60,000 bases of DNA from Lineus longissimus (GCF_910592395.1 NC_088320.1:8186001-8246000); one strand, 5' to 3'; shown: positions 9,688 through 21,704, counted from the first letter of the stretch. Made by a program: numbers and translations. Notes: generated by a model not told the origin, from the sequence alone.

Positions 9688-12631
9688 GCCATAAATGATT
9701 TGAATGCATTAATGGACCAGACCGTAACGGATGTCGATGACAGCCTTACTGAGGAGGAGCTTGGCCACAAAATGGAGGGGAATGTACGGTCACCCACCAG
9801 GAAAGGATGGCGAGTTGGTTTTTGCTTGCAGTGGGGTTCGCGGTCTCCTGACCAAATCCTTGGATAGTCTGGTCATCGTGAAGGCGTGATAACAATTAAC
9901 AATATTTGTGTACAGTGGAATGTAAAAAAGGATACACTCAATTATGAACTTCAATTTAACTGGTATCATGCATGTTTTTGAAAATATTTGTCACTGCATG
10001 TAGTTGGCAGGGATGGACTTGGTAGCAAGGCCAACTCGCAGGACCTGTCGGGCTTATTATAAGAATAGCACAACTTGAATGTATATTTATTTTTTAAAAA
10101 CTACCCATTTTCTTTCAGTTTTCCTCCACGCTTTGACCTGTTTAATGAAGCCGATCAAGATGTTGCACAAGCTGAAGTAAGTGGAGGATCCAGCCCTTCA
10201 CCAGATCACTTGTTGCCGCCACAGTCACTGCAATCTCCAGCCCCTGTTAACTGTCTTACACAACAGCAATCACAGCCGCTTCTAGCTGCCACCCCTGTTA
10301 TCCTCCCGCCACCACAACAGCGACTGGAAGTACAAGCCTCAACATCTGCTTTCTGTCCATTGACCCGAGTTCAGTCGCCCTCACCACCACTCCATAATAG
10401 TACACCTCATAGAGCAAGACCAAATAATTATGGTAAGTCTGAATGAAAAAAACGGGGGAACTTTGAAGGGCAACCAGGTGTCTTCACTGGTCCTATGCAG
10501 GCACCGCACATCACCCCATACTCGGAAGAGCAGAGTGACAACATTTGATGACATGATGTCATACTCTGACAGGGCTTGGGTCTCACTAACCCTAGCAGGA
10601 CAGTGGTGTCATCTGGTTTCGGAATGCAGTTTACTCGGCATCCTGAAAAGTCCTTATTTGCATGGCATGGCATATGTCATTAATTGGAAGCACCAGTGAG
10701 TAAACATGAACCTTTGGCTTTCAAGGTTCTGTGCTGCTGGACAACATAAGGCACTTGCAGTGCCCAGGGTTGGACATTTCTGTAGAAATTCCCTAGAAAT
10801 TTGGTACTACTAGGGTGAAAATACATGTATAACATAATAAAACATGAATACGGCATTTCTATAGCGCCTGTGAATGTTCTTTAAAGCCTTTGGCCCTGAA
10901 GGTTCACATTTTTTTCTAACCAGTCTTTCTTACTTGCCTTCAGGATCTGAAAGAGATAAGTGGATGTTTGCATTGTTGGAACGCATCTCCGAAGAGGTTC
11001 GCCTGGTTCACCAGAAGGTGGACCAGCTTACTGTCAGGCAGAACAATGGTGCTGACGATTCTGTTGCTGTAGAGGAGGGTTACTGGCCGGAGGATATCAT
11101 TCTACCAATTGAAACGGTGGAGGACATGAAAGCCTTCGAAAATCGTCTTGAGGGGACAAAGACCTTCGAAGACTCTTCGTTAGTATTCAGTACTTTTTCT
11201 CTTCCAATCCCATACTTATCTTGTGAATTCTTCATTCAATCATTATCAATTAGAGTTTGAATCGTTCACTAATGGCCCGAAATCAATGGGATCCGGTTTG
11301 CTGGCATGCTAGTTCCAGTTTTCAAGTCAAACCTGTATTTTTTAGAGCAAGTGTACATTGCACAAGTAGATATTACAGGATACAGATCAACCATCAACAT
11401 GCTTCCTATTGCTCGTTAATTTTTTAAAAGAATGTCCAAGAAACAGGATCCCATATTTTAGCTTTTACAGTCTGATGCATCATGGAGAGACCCCCCCCCC
11501 CCCCCACTTTGTCAATTATGAAATTATATTATTCCACAAACAACCATTGGGCATGTTGCATAAAGAACTGTATATTGATGAACACTAGTTTTTCTGTCAT
11601 TGTAATTGTATCTGGACTGCTAAAATTTAAGTTATTCCTTTATTCTTCTTCAGGTTCGAAAAATGATGCTGAAGGGTGGCAACAACCCTGAGGATGCTGT
11701 CGCAAGGATAATGAGGCTGACGTGGGGGAAATGTGTCTGCAAGGAATTTAACTTCACGGGAAAATCCTCAAAGGGGGTCAGAAAGGAGTCCTTCAGTGCC
11801 TTGAAGACCATGAAGACTCTCCTCATTAGTGAGTATACAGTAATTTATTTCCTCTGGAGACCCATTATTCTAACTTGTCTTTGTTAAATTTTGCCAGTCT
11901 GGAGGAAAGACGGCTAAACCTAAACGTCCGGTCCAAGATTGACGCCAAGGTTCAGCCATCCAATTCATGGTCAGCCATCTTGGGTCACAGTACTTGAGTG
12001 CTGTCAGGGCTAACCGTCCTCGTTTGGATCGTTAGCCATCCACTGTTAAAAACTTTGCTGGATTTGATGAGGATACAGTATCTTTGGAGCGTGAACTATT
12101 GACCAACACACTGGTTCATGGATGGCTAGCCATTCTAATTGACTGGACAACTGGCAGTCTTCCTTCTAGGCTGTTTGCTGAACAACAGAGGATGTCAGAA
12201 TGAAATGACCCTTGATTATTCATCTGATGCATGACTCACTCTAATGGTGGCATTAAATTCCCAAAAAAACTCAAACCGGTTTTCCCTTTCCTTTAGCCAC
12301 TTGTGGGATAAATGCCTGTATCTTTTTCTAACCCCTAGAAGTAGGAGCCCTCAGCTGAGCAGACTGGGACTACTGTTTGCACTAGGCCACAATTTTATAA
12401 AAAGTTATTCTACTGCTTCTTTCATTGACATCTTTTAAGTGATATCTTACTCTCTTTTTCCAGAGGCTGTCCGTCCGTAAGAACCCAGCTTCAAGACATG
12501 CATCTGAAGCATTCATTGAAGAACGTGTCCGAAGTGTTCTGAAGAACTCCAAGGATATGAACGGCGGCCGAAGGGAACGGGAGAACAGAAGAACCAACAA
12601 TGTACGGCAGGAGGAAGCTATGGCTGAATAG
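9688..12631 (+). pseudogene. DUF4806-like protein gene with a 4-bp frameshift
   Basis: Exon-like blocks: about 9688-9830 (start and end unclear), 10119-10432, 10944-about 11182, 11654-11828 and 12464-12631, with good AG/GT borders on the later ones. Block 2 is Ser/Pro/Gln-rich linker. Blocks 3-5 read as a DUF4806-type domain: LPIETVEDMKAFENRL, VRKMMLKGGNNPEDAVARIM, TWGKCVCKEFNFTGKSSKG, FSALKTMKTLLI, then AVR and KNPASRHASEAFIEERV..NGGRRER. The function of this domain is unknown. It is common in expanded, partly transposon-linked families of invertebrates. At the start of the last exon CCGT is repeated (12471-12478). Spliced as written the frame ends at TAA 12479-12481, while removing one CCGT restores the expected continuation to TAG 12629. 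It is either a pseudogene or an allele with a truncated C-terminus. Confidence 0.6.
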
Positions 12632-13060
12632 TGTCTGAGTAGTGGAATGCTAACATGCCCATTATCCACAATTCGCAAAAATATCCTGCTGTGAAATTAT
12701 CCTGTTTTACAGTATTTGTTTATAAGTGCACCTCGATTACAAGCGCATAAATATGGTAAGATTGTTCTGTTGAAAAGCCATTGATGATACATGTAAAAAG
12801 CTAGCGAAATAATTCCATGGACGGAGGGGATCGAATTCTTCTGTTGAGAATCCATGATTGATGATACATGTAAAAAGATTGTGGATTAATTTTTGAACCA
12901 ATATGCAATTAAAGGATTTCTTTCCTCAAGACCCTAATTTTCATTTGTGATATATTTTTTAGAACAACAATATGCGGTCACTAATACGAAATTTCATTAG
13001 AATTCGATTCCTCGTTCTATGTAATTTTGGTGATTTTATATCACTTATCTGATAGTTCGA
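12632..13060. other. Non-coding spacer
   Basis: AT-rich, with a GATACATGTAAAAAG string occurring twice (about 12787 and 12862), indicating a small internal duplication. Nothing else is recognised. Confidence 0.4.
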
Positions 13061-13223
13061 AGGGCGCCGCCATTATTCATGATCACGTGACCCAAACCAG
13101 CGGATGTGACGTTTACGGTGCTAGTTTCATAACCCGGAAGTTCTTTGTTCGTATAGCGCTAGCTGAACGCAATAACAATTTCATTTAATCGTCCCACAAA
13201 ATCATCGATTTCAACGCTCGAAG
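13061..13223 (+). promoter_or_regulatory. Promoter-like region upstream of the THAP exon
   Basis: The local GC content rises. GCGCCGCCATTATT (YY1-like), GATCACGTGACC (E-box) and CCGGAAGT (ETS-like) occur within 80 bases, followed 85-100 bases later by the THAP start codon. No TATA box is seen. This looks like an ordinary TATA-less animal promoter, inferred from motifs only. Confidence 0.35.
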
Positions 13224-13613
13224 ATGCTGTATTGTATTGCAAAGTACTGCAAAATGTCAGAGAAAAGTACGACATCAACGGGAGACAAGGTACACTTCTT
13301 TCACCTGCCCGTTAGACCAGCTTTACGATCGCAATGGCTTGCGAAATGCTCCCGTCCCTCGGGTCTAGCTCGGAATAAAGAAGCGCGGGTGTGCAGTGTG
13401 CATTTTCGTGATGATGATTACCCAAACTTGCTGAAGTACAAGATGGAATATTCTGATAGACTGCTCCTGAATAAAGACGCGGTCCCCAGCCTGTTCCAAT
13501 CCGGAGAAGCTGATGATGATCAACCAGAAGAAGGACCGAGTCGTCCCCCTGGCCTTGGCAGCAATAAGATATCAGCAAGATCCCAGAGATTCGAGGACAG
13601 GAGCAGGAGAAAG
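13224..13613 (+). CDS. THAP-domain protein, first exon
   Basis: The exon gives 130 codons from ATG 13224 to a GT donor (AAG|GTGAGG at 13614) in phase 0. It carries a full C2CH THAP zinc finger: CIAKYC supplies two Cys, CSVHF the third Cys and the His, HFFHLP and the RSQWL tryptophan stabilise the fold, and AVPSLF is the family's closing AVPxxF box. THAP domains bind DNA in a sequence-specific way and are found in host regulators and in P-element-like transposases. Acidic and basic linker follows. The next exon was not identified. The DD82E transposase begins about 1.3 kb downstream on the same strand, but its candidate acceptors (14889 and 14912) are not in phase 0, so a direct splice is unlikely. 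Confidence 0.8.
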
Positions 13614-14832
13614 GTGAGGATGCTCTTATGTGTTTACAATGTCAATACCTACATAGCTATTGTGGGCTTGTGTTTATAGGCCAGAATGCTTATCATTTAG
13701 CACAGAGTATCCCGGGTATTCTGCAGTTGCTCCCTCATCTGCTCATGTAGCTACTTGTAGCCAAGTCATACTGCCATACTGGGGCTGTGACACTGTGTGA
13801 CTTACTTGTATGTAGGCCTGATGTTAAAAATGGCATTTTCCATTTAAAGGCCATGGTCTAAACTGAGGAATTTACACCCACCGAGAATTCAGGTCACCAG
13901 TACAAAGTACCAGGCTGGGAGGAGATATGGAAATCAATATCAGTGGCATGAGGTCAGCCGTTGCTAGGAAGTACTGCATCTTGGATTGCAAACAATAACA
14001 GGAGGCACGTGGAAGAAGATTTCACTAAAGGAGTTGGAAAGATCATGCAGGCTGTTAAAACTTACTGAATATTTTTATCCCCAAGCAAGATTTGATCCTG
14101 TTTCATCATCAATAATTGAGGAAACCCATAAATCCATACTTATTGAATGTATCTTAGGCCTAGGCCTAGTTCTTTCTAAGTTATTCCAAAGTTATTCACA
14201 ACATAATTATGAAGAAAAACATTTTATCCAAAGTTTGAATAATTATCCTTCAAGGATTTGAACACAAAATAATCAGTTATGCTTAACAGTGCCAGGACTA
14301 GTACAACTTTTCAATGAGTCTTTTCCATATGGACCTTCTATAGCCGTAAGAGCATGGTTTTGTTATGTTCTTGGTCCTCTTTCGCTGTGAGCTTCCGGCT
14401 GCTCCCTTGGTCCAAACATAGGTTACCTCCCTACTTCACCCTAAGTATAACTCTACCTGTAGCATATGGATACTGCATCAGGATGTAGACCCATATAGCT
14501 TGTCAGGTGGAATGTACCTAGATTCTATTTACAGTAGATACTCTGCAATTTCTATAGTCTGTTCTGCAGTGGCAGGGGCTTTTCTGGTTTTGTGTCCTTG
14601 TAGCTTGCACAAAATGTACTTATTTGGTTCATATATCTCCTTAGAAAGTCGATTTTTTTCAAGGAACTAAGAACACTGTATATTTTGATTTGACTTCCTT
14701 GGAAACACAGATGTAACCGATTTGCATGGAATTTCCTGCCTGTTGCTATGGTGTGGGGAATCCCCTGGCTTCCCTGATTGAACTGAACGAAGCATGTGCC
14801 ACAGAACTCTACCTGAAGTCAATTGATGCAGT
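13614..14832. other. Presumed THAP intron or spacer
   Basis: No domain is recognised in any frame. TTAGGCCTAGGCCTAG near 14154 is a short palindromic repeat. Further THAP-gene exons may lie here but cannot be supported from sequence alone. Confidence 0.35.
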
Positions 14833-15693
14833 TTGAAAATGTTATTTCTCCCAATTCCGGGGTTGTGGTCCTGCATTTTTGTTTTTAGTATCCTGTGGTT
14901 GTTACTGCCAGTTGTTGAAGCTGTAAACGGAGCAGAGGGAACTCCTTCAACTAAAAAACATCAAGGGTCCCCATTGACAAGCAAGGAGAAAAAGCTGATT
15001 CTTAAGGTTCATCAGTATCTTTTAAGTCTAAATCCAACATGGACAGTGGAAAACGTGAACATAGAAACGGCAAAGGCATGTGATGTTTCACTTGCCTCAG
15101 TTTATAAAATAAAGAAGGAGTTGAAAGAAACAGGGTTTGTTAGGACACCAGGAAAAAAGAGACCTGCAGCCAAAGGAACACGGACACGAACACAGATTTA
15201 TGATGAGTTGACACTTAACAAAGTACGAGGCAAAGTGCATGACTTTTTCAGGAGAAATGAACCCCCAACACTGAGAAAAGTGAAGCAAAAACTTGATGAG
15301 GATGCTGTTAAGGATAAGGACCTCCCAAAGGTTTCAGTTGCAACTCTTCACAGACTATTGATTGACATAGGCTTTCGGTTCAAAAAAAGAGGGAGGGTTA
15401 GTTTGCTGATAGAAAGAGATGACTTGATAGTTTGGAGACATCGATACCTTCGGGACATTAAAAAGTTTCGAGAAGAAGGCCGACCAATATTTTATTTGGA
15501 TGAAACCTGGTGCAATGCAGGACAGACCCCACCAAAAGCATGGGTTGACACGAATGTGAAGTGCAAAAAGCAGGCATTCCTTGAAGGAGTTACAAGTGGA
15601 TTACGGGATCCAACTGGAAAAGGAGAACGATTAATTATTCTTCATGTGGGAAATGAAAATGGATTTATTGATGGTGCGGAGTTAGTATTTCGA

Positions 15694-16731
15694 ATGAAAT
15701 GGCCAGGGCCATTGTGCTCACCTCATGTGGAGGAAAGATGGATAAAGAGCATGGTCTTGTGTCATGTAGTGTTAGGTTTGATGTAGGTCCAAGCAATTAC
15801 AATTTCCCCAAAATGGCCAATTTACAGTACATTCGACCTCTGTGACCTTGAAAAGTAGGTCAAATCAAAGAAGACCCGGGTGACACATTGAATGGTTGTT
15901 AGAATTAGATGTACCTATGATATAAAATTGGTGCCAATCGGGCAAGTCATTACTAGGAATAATGGCATTTTGAAGAATTTAGGATTTGGCCCCCTCCCTG
16001 GAGGCCAAACGGCAAATCAGATCGCACCAAACTTCGGTACCTGAGATCACCTGACCAAGGGGTACATGTGTACTTAATTTGTGATCAATAGTCATTGCAG
16101 TTAAGAAACGTGCCATAGTTACGGCCTGACGGCCAATTTACGCCATTTGACCTCTGTGACCTTGACAAGAAGGTCAAATTAAAAACCTGTGTGACATATA
16201 CTGTATGGTGGTTAGATGTACCCATGATATCAAATTGGTGGCAATCGGGCAAGAAGTTAAGGAATAATCACATTTTTAAGGTTTTTGGATTTTGCCCCCT
16301 GGTGGTCAAGTGGTGAATCATATTGGACCAAACTTCGGTCCCTGAGATCACCTGACTAAGGGGTAAATGTGTACCCAATTTGGTATCAATAGTCATTGCA
16401 GTTTAGAAACGTGCCATCATTACATCCTAACGGCTAATTTACACCATTTGACCTCTGTGACCTTGAAAAGGAGGTCAAATCAAAACCCGGAGGATATATG
16501 ATTCACCTTTGCTAGAAGTACCTACCATATTTTTTTCAAAATTTCCCGACTACTATTAAGGGAGATATTGCATATTTTCACTTTTAACGTTTGGCCCCCT
16601 GGTGGCCAAACCATGAAACGAATCGGACCGAAACTTGGTCTCCCAGGTGTCATTACATAAGGGTACATGTGTACCAAGTTTCAACTCAATAGCTCTAACA
16701 GTTACGAAACGTGCCCTGCTAACGGACGACG

Positions 16732-16778
<47 letters not shown>

Positions 16779-17487
16779 CGACGACGACGGACGACGGACG
16801 CCACGGTATGGGATAAGCTCACCTCTACTAAGAGGTGAGCTAAAAACTGTGTGACATATACTGTATGGTGGTTAGATGTACCCATGATATCAAATTGGTG
16901 GCAATCGGGCAAGAAGTTAAGGAATAATCACATTTTTAAGGTTTTTGGATTTTGCCCCCTGGTGGACAAGTGGTGAATCATATTGGACCAAACTTCGGTC
17001 CCTAAGATCACCTGACTAAGGGGTAAATGTGTACCAAATTTGGTATCAATAGCCATTGCAGTTTAGAAACGTGCCATCGTTACATCCTAACGGCCAATTT
17101 ACACCATTTGACCTCTGTGACCTTGAAAAGGAGGTCAAAATCAAAAACCCGGAGGATATATGATGCACCTTTGCTAGAAGTACCTACCATATTTTTTTCA
17201 AAATTTCCCGACTACTATTAAGGGAGATATTGAATATTTTCACTTTTAACGTTTGGCCCCCTGGTGGCCAAACCATGAAACGAATCGGACCGAAACTTGG
17301 TCTCCAAGGTGTCATTACATAAGGGTACATGTGTACCAAGTTTCAACTCAATAGCTTTAACAGTTACGAAACGTGCCCTGCTAACGGACGACGGACGACG
17401 ACGGACGACGACAACGACGACGACGACGACGACGGACGACGGACGCCACGGTATGGGATAAGCTCACCTCTGCTAAGAGGTGAGCTA
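15694..17487 (+). mobile_element. Tandem-core repeat element (pearl/HINE-like) inserted in the transposase
   Basis: The 5' end is GGCCAGGGCCATTGTGCTCACC. The body is made of about 300-bp units, each with a GACCTCTGTGACCTTGAAAAG motif (about 15838, 16148, 16450 and 17108). A (GAC)n microsatellite follows, then a terminal hairpin AGCTCACCTC..GAGGTGAGCT. The last part is duplicated as a block of about 650 bp (16187-16843 and 16847-17487), each block with its own GAC run and hairpin. Core units plus microsatellite plus terminal hairpin is the layout of bivalve pearl elements, considered Helentron-associated. No target duplication is certain. Confidence 0.65.
16724..16803 (+). repeat. (GAC)n microsatellite of the tandem-core element
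   Basis: An uninterrupted GAC/GACG run precedes the first terminal hairpin (about 16815-16841). A shorter version at 17386-17442 precedes the second. It produces artificial Arg-rich or Asp-rich open frames. Confidence 0.9.
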
Positions 17488-18144
17488 ACGAGTGGGAATC
17501 GTGCAGACTACCATGGGGACATGAATGGGGATCTTTTTGAAAAGTGGTTTAAAGAGGAACTGATTCCAAGACTGCCACCAAGAGCGGTCATTGTGATGGA
17601 TAATGCGAGTTATCATAGTGTACAAGTAGAGAAGCTCCCGACATCAAGCACAGCAAAGGCAAACATGCAAACGTGGCTAACTGACCATAACATCAGCTGG
17701 GAACAAAATATGACAAAGCCCGTCCTCTACAATATCATCAAACAACACAAGGATAAATTTAAGAAATTTAAGATTGATACAATGGCAGATGAGTCCGGTT
17801 TTAAGGTCTTACGTTTACCACCATACCATTGTGATCTCAACCCAATCGAACAAGTATGGTCACAAATTAAACGTTATGTATCGGGTTTGAACACAACATT
17901 TAAAATTCAGGATGTAGAAAAACTCACGAATGAAGCCATTACACATGTGACCCCAGAGCAATGGAAAAACTATTGTGCACATGCGGAAAAAGAAGAAGCT
18001 AAGATGTGGGAACTCGATGGATTAATGGAGGAAGTCGTCGAGCGAGTGATAATTCAGATTGGGGCAAATGGGGATATTTCATCCGATGAACTTGAATCAG
18101 AGAGTGAAAGTGACTGGGAGAATGAAGTACAGGAGTTACATTAA

Positions 18145-18765
18145 TACTGTTAAGCACTATGACCAAAGGTATTGCACCTGTTTCACTTCTGCATGATTTC
18201 TGTACAGACTATGATCACTGCTCTGGTTGTCTCAGTAGGAGGAAGTTCCTGATAGTGATAGGTAATTTAATACTCCTGTGATGCCCCAATGCCGGTCTAA
18301 AGTTGAGGTGAGAAAGACTTTAGCAGTGGGCCTGGCTTTGGTTATTGCCATCCACCCGGCGTTTGGGGTAAGATTATGGTCGGTCTTCAAATAAGGCTGT
18401 GAAAAAGTTAAAATCAGAAAGATCTGAGCTGTGGTTCCCTGCGTTGGGGATCAAAGAGAATGGAAGGTTGTGGTGTTCTCGGATGCAGCTTTGGCAGTGC
18501 CTAGTAATTAATAAGCCCCTGGCCCTAGCTATAAAAGCTACCACCAATACCACCATGGACATATGTAGGGCCTATAGAGTACCTCTGATAATGTGATATA
18601 TCCATTGGCTCGCAAAGTTAGCAAGTTGGGGTGCCTAGTAGGCCTAACATAGATTGTAGTGAAAGACCTTTTCAGGAAAATGACAGTGTCTTGTTTAGGC
18701 CTAGCAGGCGCGGCATCACTCTATTGTCCTAATCCCCCCCTATAGTTTTCATAATCTTTTTACAG
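18145..18765. other. Spacer between the DD82E relic and the ZSWIM-like relic
   Basis: No gene or named repeat is seen. A splice acceptor (TTTTTACAG) at about 18757-18765 ends it. Confidence 0.35.
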
Positions 18766-21198
18766 GTGCCTTTCGAGACGATGGATGAACCGGCGGCGTC
18801 CGGTACAATATTTGAGGGCCAGGAGTTCCGTGATTACGAGGAACTGAAAACAGCACTTCAGATTTTTCAGGATGAAAGCCACGTTGTTTTCGCAACGCGA
18901 AACTCAACATCTGTTGAGTATGCAAATAGGAGGGTGGCACCTGGTTGACCAAAGTACCACGACAAGTTCGTTTTCTCAACACTCAAGTTTGTTTGCAAGC
19001 ATTATGGTGTCACTAGAAGAGAATAAAATATTCAATGCTTGACTTCTTTCATTTTCAGTACTTCACTGTCCTTGATAAGGTGCGGGAGTTGTCCACAATT
19101 CCCATCGCGGATGAAGTATTGAGACTAGTTTTTTTCCCAGAGGTATGTTCCTGTCTGCATAATGTCGGCCCCCACTGACATATTGGTCCGAACGTACATC
19201 ATCGGAGAGTGCTGGGTTTAATTAATGACTGGTATAAAAGGACTAATATATTGATGGCACAATTTAGATTTGCTAATTGGGACATAAGGTATAAGTTATT
19301 TAAGAGTTTTTCTATGTCACTTTATGGTTATCAGATGTTAGATGTTTCGAAACCCTATATGGAAGAATTGTATGTAGCATGGCGCAAATGTGTAAGTCAG
19401 GTTTTATTGTTATCTTATCGGACCCACAATGTTCTCCTACCTTTCATAATTCATGATAATAGCATTCAAATTCAGTTAGAAAAGCACTTTGTCAAGTTCA
19501 TTTCGGGAAATTATTTGTCAAATAATATTCATGTCAATATATGTTTCAGATTAAGCCAGGGGAGTCGGTGTGGCTGCAGCTCTTATGCTTTTTCGTTACC
19601 ATGGCTACATCTTCAGTCTACCTCCAGTTTAGGTACCTTTTCACCTACATAGGTTTCTTTGTCTTTCAGTGTATCCTTACACTTACAAATCAGTTCTAAG
19701 TTTTATTGCTTTCAGCATTGCAAATGCAGTCTAAAGTTTCATGTTTTTATAGGATTTGCGCAAAACGATATTTTGTCATCCCACTTATAACATCTTTCGT
19801 CTATTCAACTTCTGTTGGTTAACTTGATCACTGTAACATAGGAGTCTGGGCTTTTGCCAATGTAGCAAGGAGGAGTGTTTATTGCTGCAACTTTCCTCCT
19901 TGATTAATTTCGTTTTTCATACTTCCCCAGTTCAAGTTAAGAGTCAGCACGAGGTAATTAGTTTACTTTTTGTTTATAGCACCCTCAGGGTATATCTTGA
20001 TTGATTGACATTATTTCCTTTATGAGTAATTAAGGTTTTAGTGATCCCAATGATAAGCATCTTCAACTAATGGCCGACCTATCTTGTAGATACGCCCCCT
20101 TGGCTGGACCAGGATCTTAGTCTCAGAATCAATTCATGTTATGTATGTTAATTCCATTCAAAGTGGGCCCAAATGGTCTTGACCATTTCTAGATGTGTAT
20201 CATTAAGTTTCGTCTCATTTAATTGGGATTTGTGCTAGTTTATGAGCCTGTAAGAGTACAGGGCCTAGCCACAGGTAATTTGTCTCGCTTAGTCCAGATG
20301 GCAGCACTGTACAGGACATGATTGTTTTTGATACTTGTCATCACAAGGACAAACTATATTTAGCATCAAGATGTTAGATATCTTGGTTCAGAGTATTCTT
20401 GTTCATTTCTCATCTTATACTGAAATGTAAGACCTTTCTTCGTTTTGTATATTACAGTTTTTTACGGCACTTATTGGCACTGAATAAAGACCAAGTCAAT
20501 GTGGCAGTTAATAATAGAAATTCTCGTCGTTAGCCTGATTCTTGAGCAGTGGGATTTACAGTCGGTCCTCATTGGGTTGTAGTTTTAAGTGGTTGTTTCA
20601 CAAATATGGCTGGGATAGGGATCACATACCAAATACTGGGGATATGTTAAGAGAAATTGATAGGGTAAACAATAGACATAAACCAAATAGGGTTGCTGAA
20701 CAAATAAGGGAACTTCTGGGGATGCGGGACTTTGGGATTTGAATGTTAAATTACGGGGAATTAGCTGATATTATAAATTTCTTATGTACGTCCGATTAAT
20801 GGACATTGTGTCATGATCAAGTCTATATGTCAGGCCTCTAGGCCGGTATGAAAATGAATTATTTCACGCTGCACCACGCACTACACAATTTTTTTGTATA
20901 GCACCAGTTCTGTAAATCTCTGTACAATTTGTTGTGAGAAATAAACAAGTATATATATGGTGGTGGTGGTATCATTTTGGCTTGGACAGTGTTTGAACAG
21001 TTAATTACAGATCAATTCCTTGCTGTTTGTGTTTTGTACAACAATATACCCCGGTAATTCATACTTTCTTCATTACAGGTGTTAATCACAGTAATTATGG
21101 AAGTTGAAAAGGTGCACAGATTCGTGGCGGAGCACATCTTCTGCAATGGCGGGCCTTCAAGGACAACGACGCAACACTCTTCAGTGCAGAACTTTTAA
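18766..21198 (+). pseudogene. ZSWIM/FAR1-like N-terminal domain gene, decayed, three exon remnants
   Basis: Exon remnants: 18766-about 19030, 19059-19142 and 21079-21198. The first reads FEGQEFRDYEELKTALQIF, then FSTLKFVCKHYGVTR, like the N-terminal domain of ZSWIM1/3-type proteins (related to MULE-transposase DNA-binding domains). An in-frame TGA (18946-18948) interrupts it before KYHDKFVF. The second (VRELSTIPIADEVLRLVFFPE) ends at GTATGT in phase 0, and the third (VLITVIMEVEKVHRF..) resumes in phase 0 after TTACAG and ends at TAA. The pairing of exons 2 and 3 is convincing from phase. Their link to exon 1 is inferred from order and strand. A LINE fragment sits in the second intron. Confidence 0.45.
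19209..20965 (+). mobile_element. LINE fragment, C-terminal reverse-transcriptase ORF and 3' end
   Basis: 19209-19600 encodes the region after the RT catalytic core of CR1/L2/Rex-type LINEs: KLFKSFSMSLYGYQMLD, then YVAWRKCVSQVLLLSYRTH. 20590-20742 gives the terminal WLFHKYGWDRDHIPNTGDM and RVAEQIRELLGMRDFG. The part between is shifted and decayed. The 3' end carries AATAAACAAG near 20941, followed by TATATATGG and a short GGT run. It has no 5' part, as expected for a truncated retrotransposition product, and lies in the intron between 19142 and 21079. Confidence 0.7.
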
Positions 21199-21371
21199 GG
21201 AAGCCTAGGCCAACAATAACACATGGATGGTACCTTGATTTAAAGCCAGAGACTTAGTCTATGGAATCGCGACGAAATCCTACGACGGCGTCACGAAATA
21301 CAGTATAAAATGTACATGACATGTCCCGAATACATAGCGTCACGAAAGCTCACTTATCTTTTACGGCACTG

Positions 21372-21602
21372 AGAGTAGTTATGTTCAACTTGCTCACAGA
21401 AACTTTATAGACATTGGTAGAAAGGGCATCTACGTATACCCTGACTGTGAGTTTTAAATTGATTGGTGATTGTAGAACTGTTTTCCAAGAGTAGTTATGT
21501 TCAACTTGCTCACTGAAACTTTATAGACATTGGTAGAAAGGGCATCTACGTATACCCTGGCTGTGAGTTTTAAATTGATTGGTGATTGTATAACTGTTTT
21601 CC
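21372..21602 (+). repeat. Tandem duplication, period about 117 bp, two copies
   Basis: AGTAGTTATGTTCAACTTGC starts both copies (about 21373 and 21490). They differ at only a few positions and both end at CTGTTTTCC, so the duplication is recent. Confidence 0.9.
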
Positions 21603-21704
21603 GGCGAGCTGAAGTTGGGCAAAAGTACATAGACTGGCACTTCAAAGCAATATTGATGCTGTGACTGTGTGTAAATATTGCAACCCAGTAAGCATTTTAA
21701 CACA

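Larger units (their letters stand above)
14833..18144 (+). pseudogene. DD82E (Sailor-type) IS630/Tc1/mariner-group transposase, split by an insertion
   Basis: The 5' part (to 15693) has an N-terminal helix-turn-helix segment (EKKLILKVHQYLLS..SLASVYKIKKEL) and the first catalytic Asp in IFYLDETW. The 3' part (17488-18144) has the second Asp in VIVMDNASYH and the catalytic Glu in CDLNPIEQVW. I count 82 residues between the second D and the E, the signature of the Sailor (DD82E) group rather than the 34-41 of ordinary Tc1/mariner families. Between CGA 15691-15693 and ACG 17488 lies a 1794-bp tandem-core repeat. The two halves are in the same frame and otherwise free of stops, so the element was coding until that insertion. 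The hydrophobic start at ATG 14833 is probably intron read-through; a true exon may start at 14889 or 14912. TIRs and the TA duplication were not found. Confidence 0.8.

Noticed and set aside
14833-14911. Apparent signal peptide in front of the DD82E transposase
   Set aside because: Hydrophobic residues lie upstream of plausible splice acceptors (14889, 14912), and a secreted transposase makes no sense.
16556-16912. Arg-rich minus-strand open frame
   Set aside because: Produced by the (GAC)n microsatellite of the tandem-core element.
15694-17487. Canonical Helitron
   Set aside because: A 3' hairpin is present but it overlaps the would-be CTAA end, and the 5' end is not TC at an A/T target. 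I kept the looser pearl/HINE-like description.
18946-18948. In-frame TGA as a selenocysteine codon
   Set aside because: No SECIS-like structure was seen, and the protein family is not a selenoprotein.
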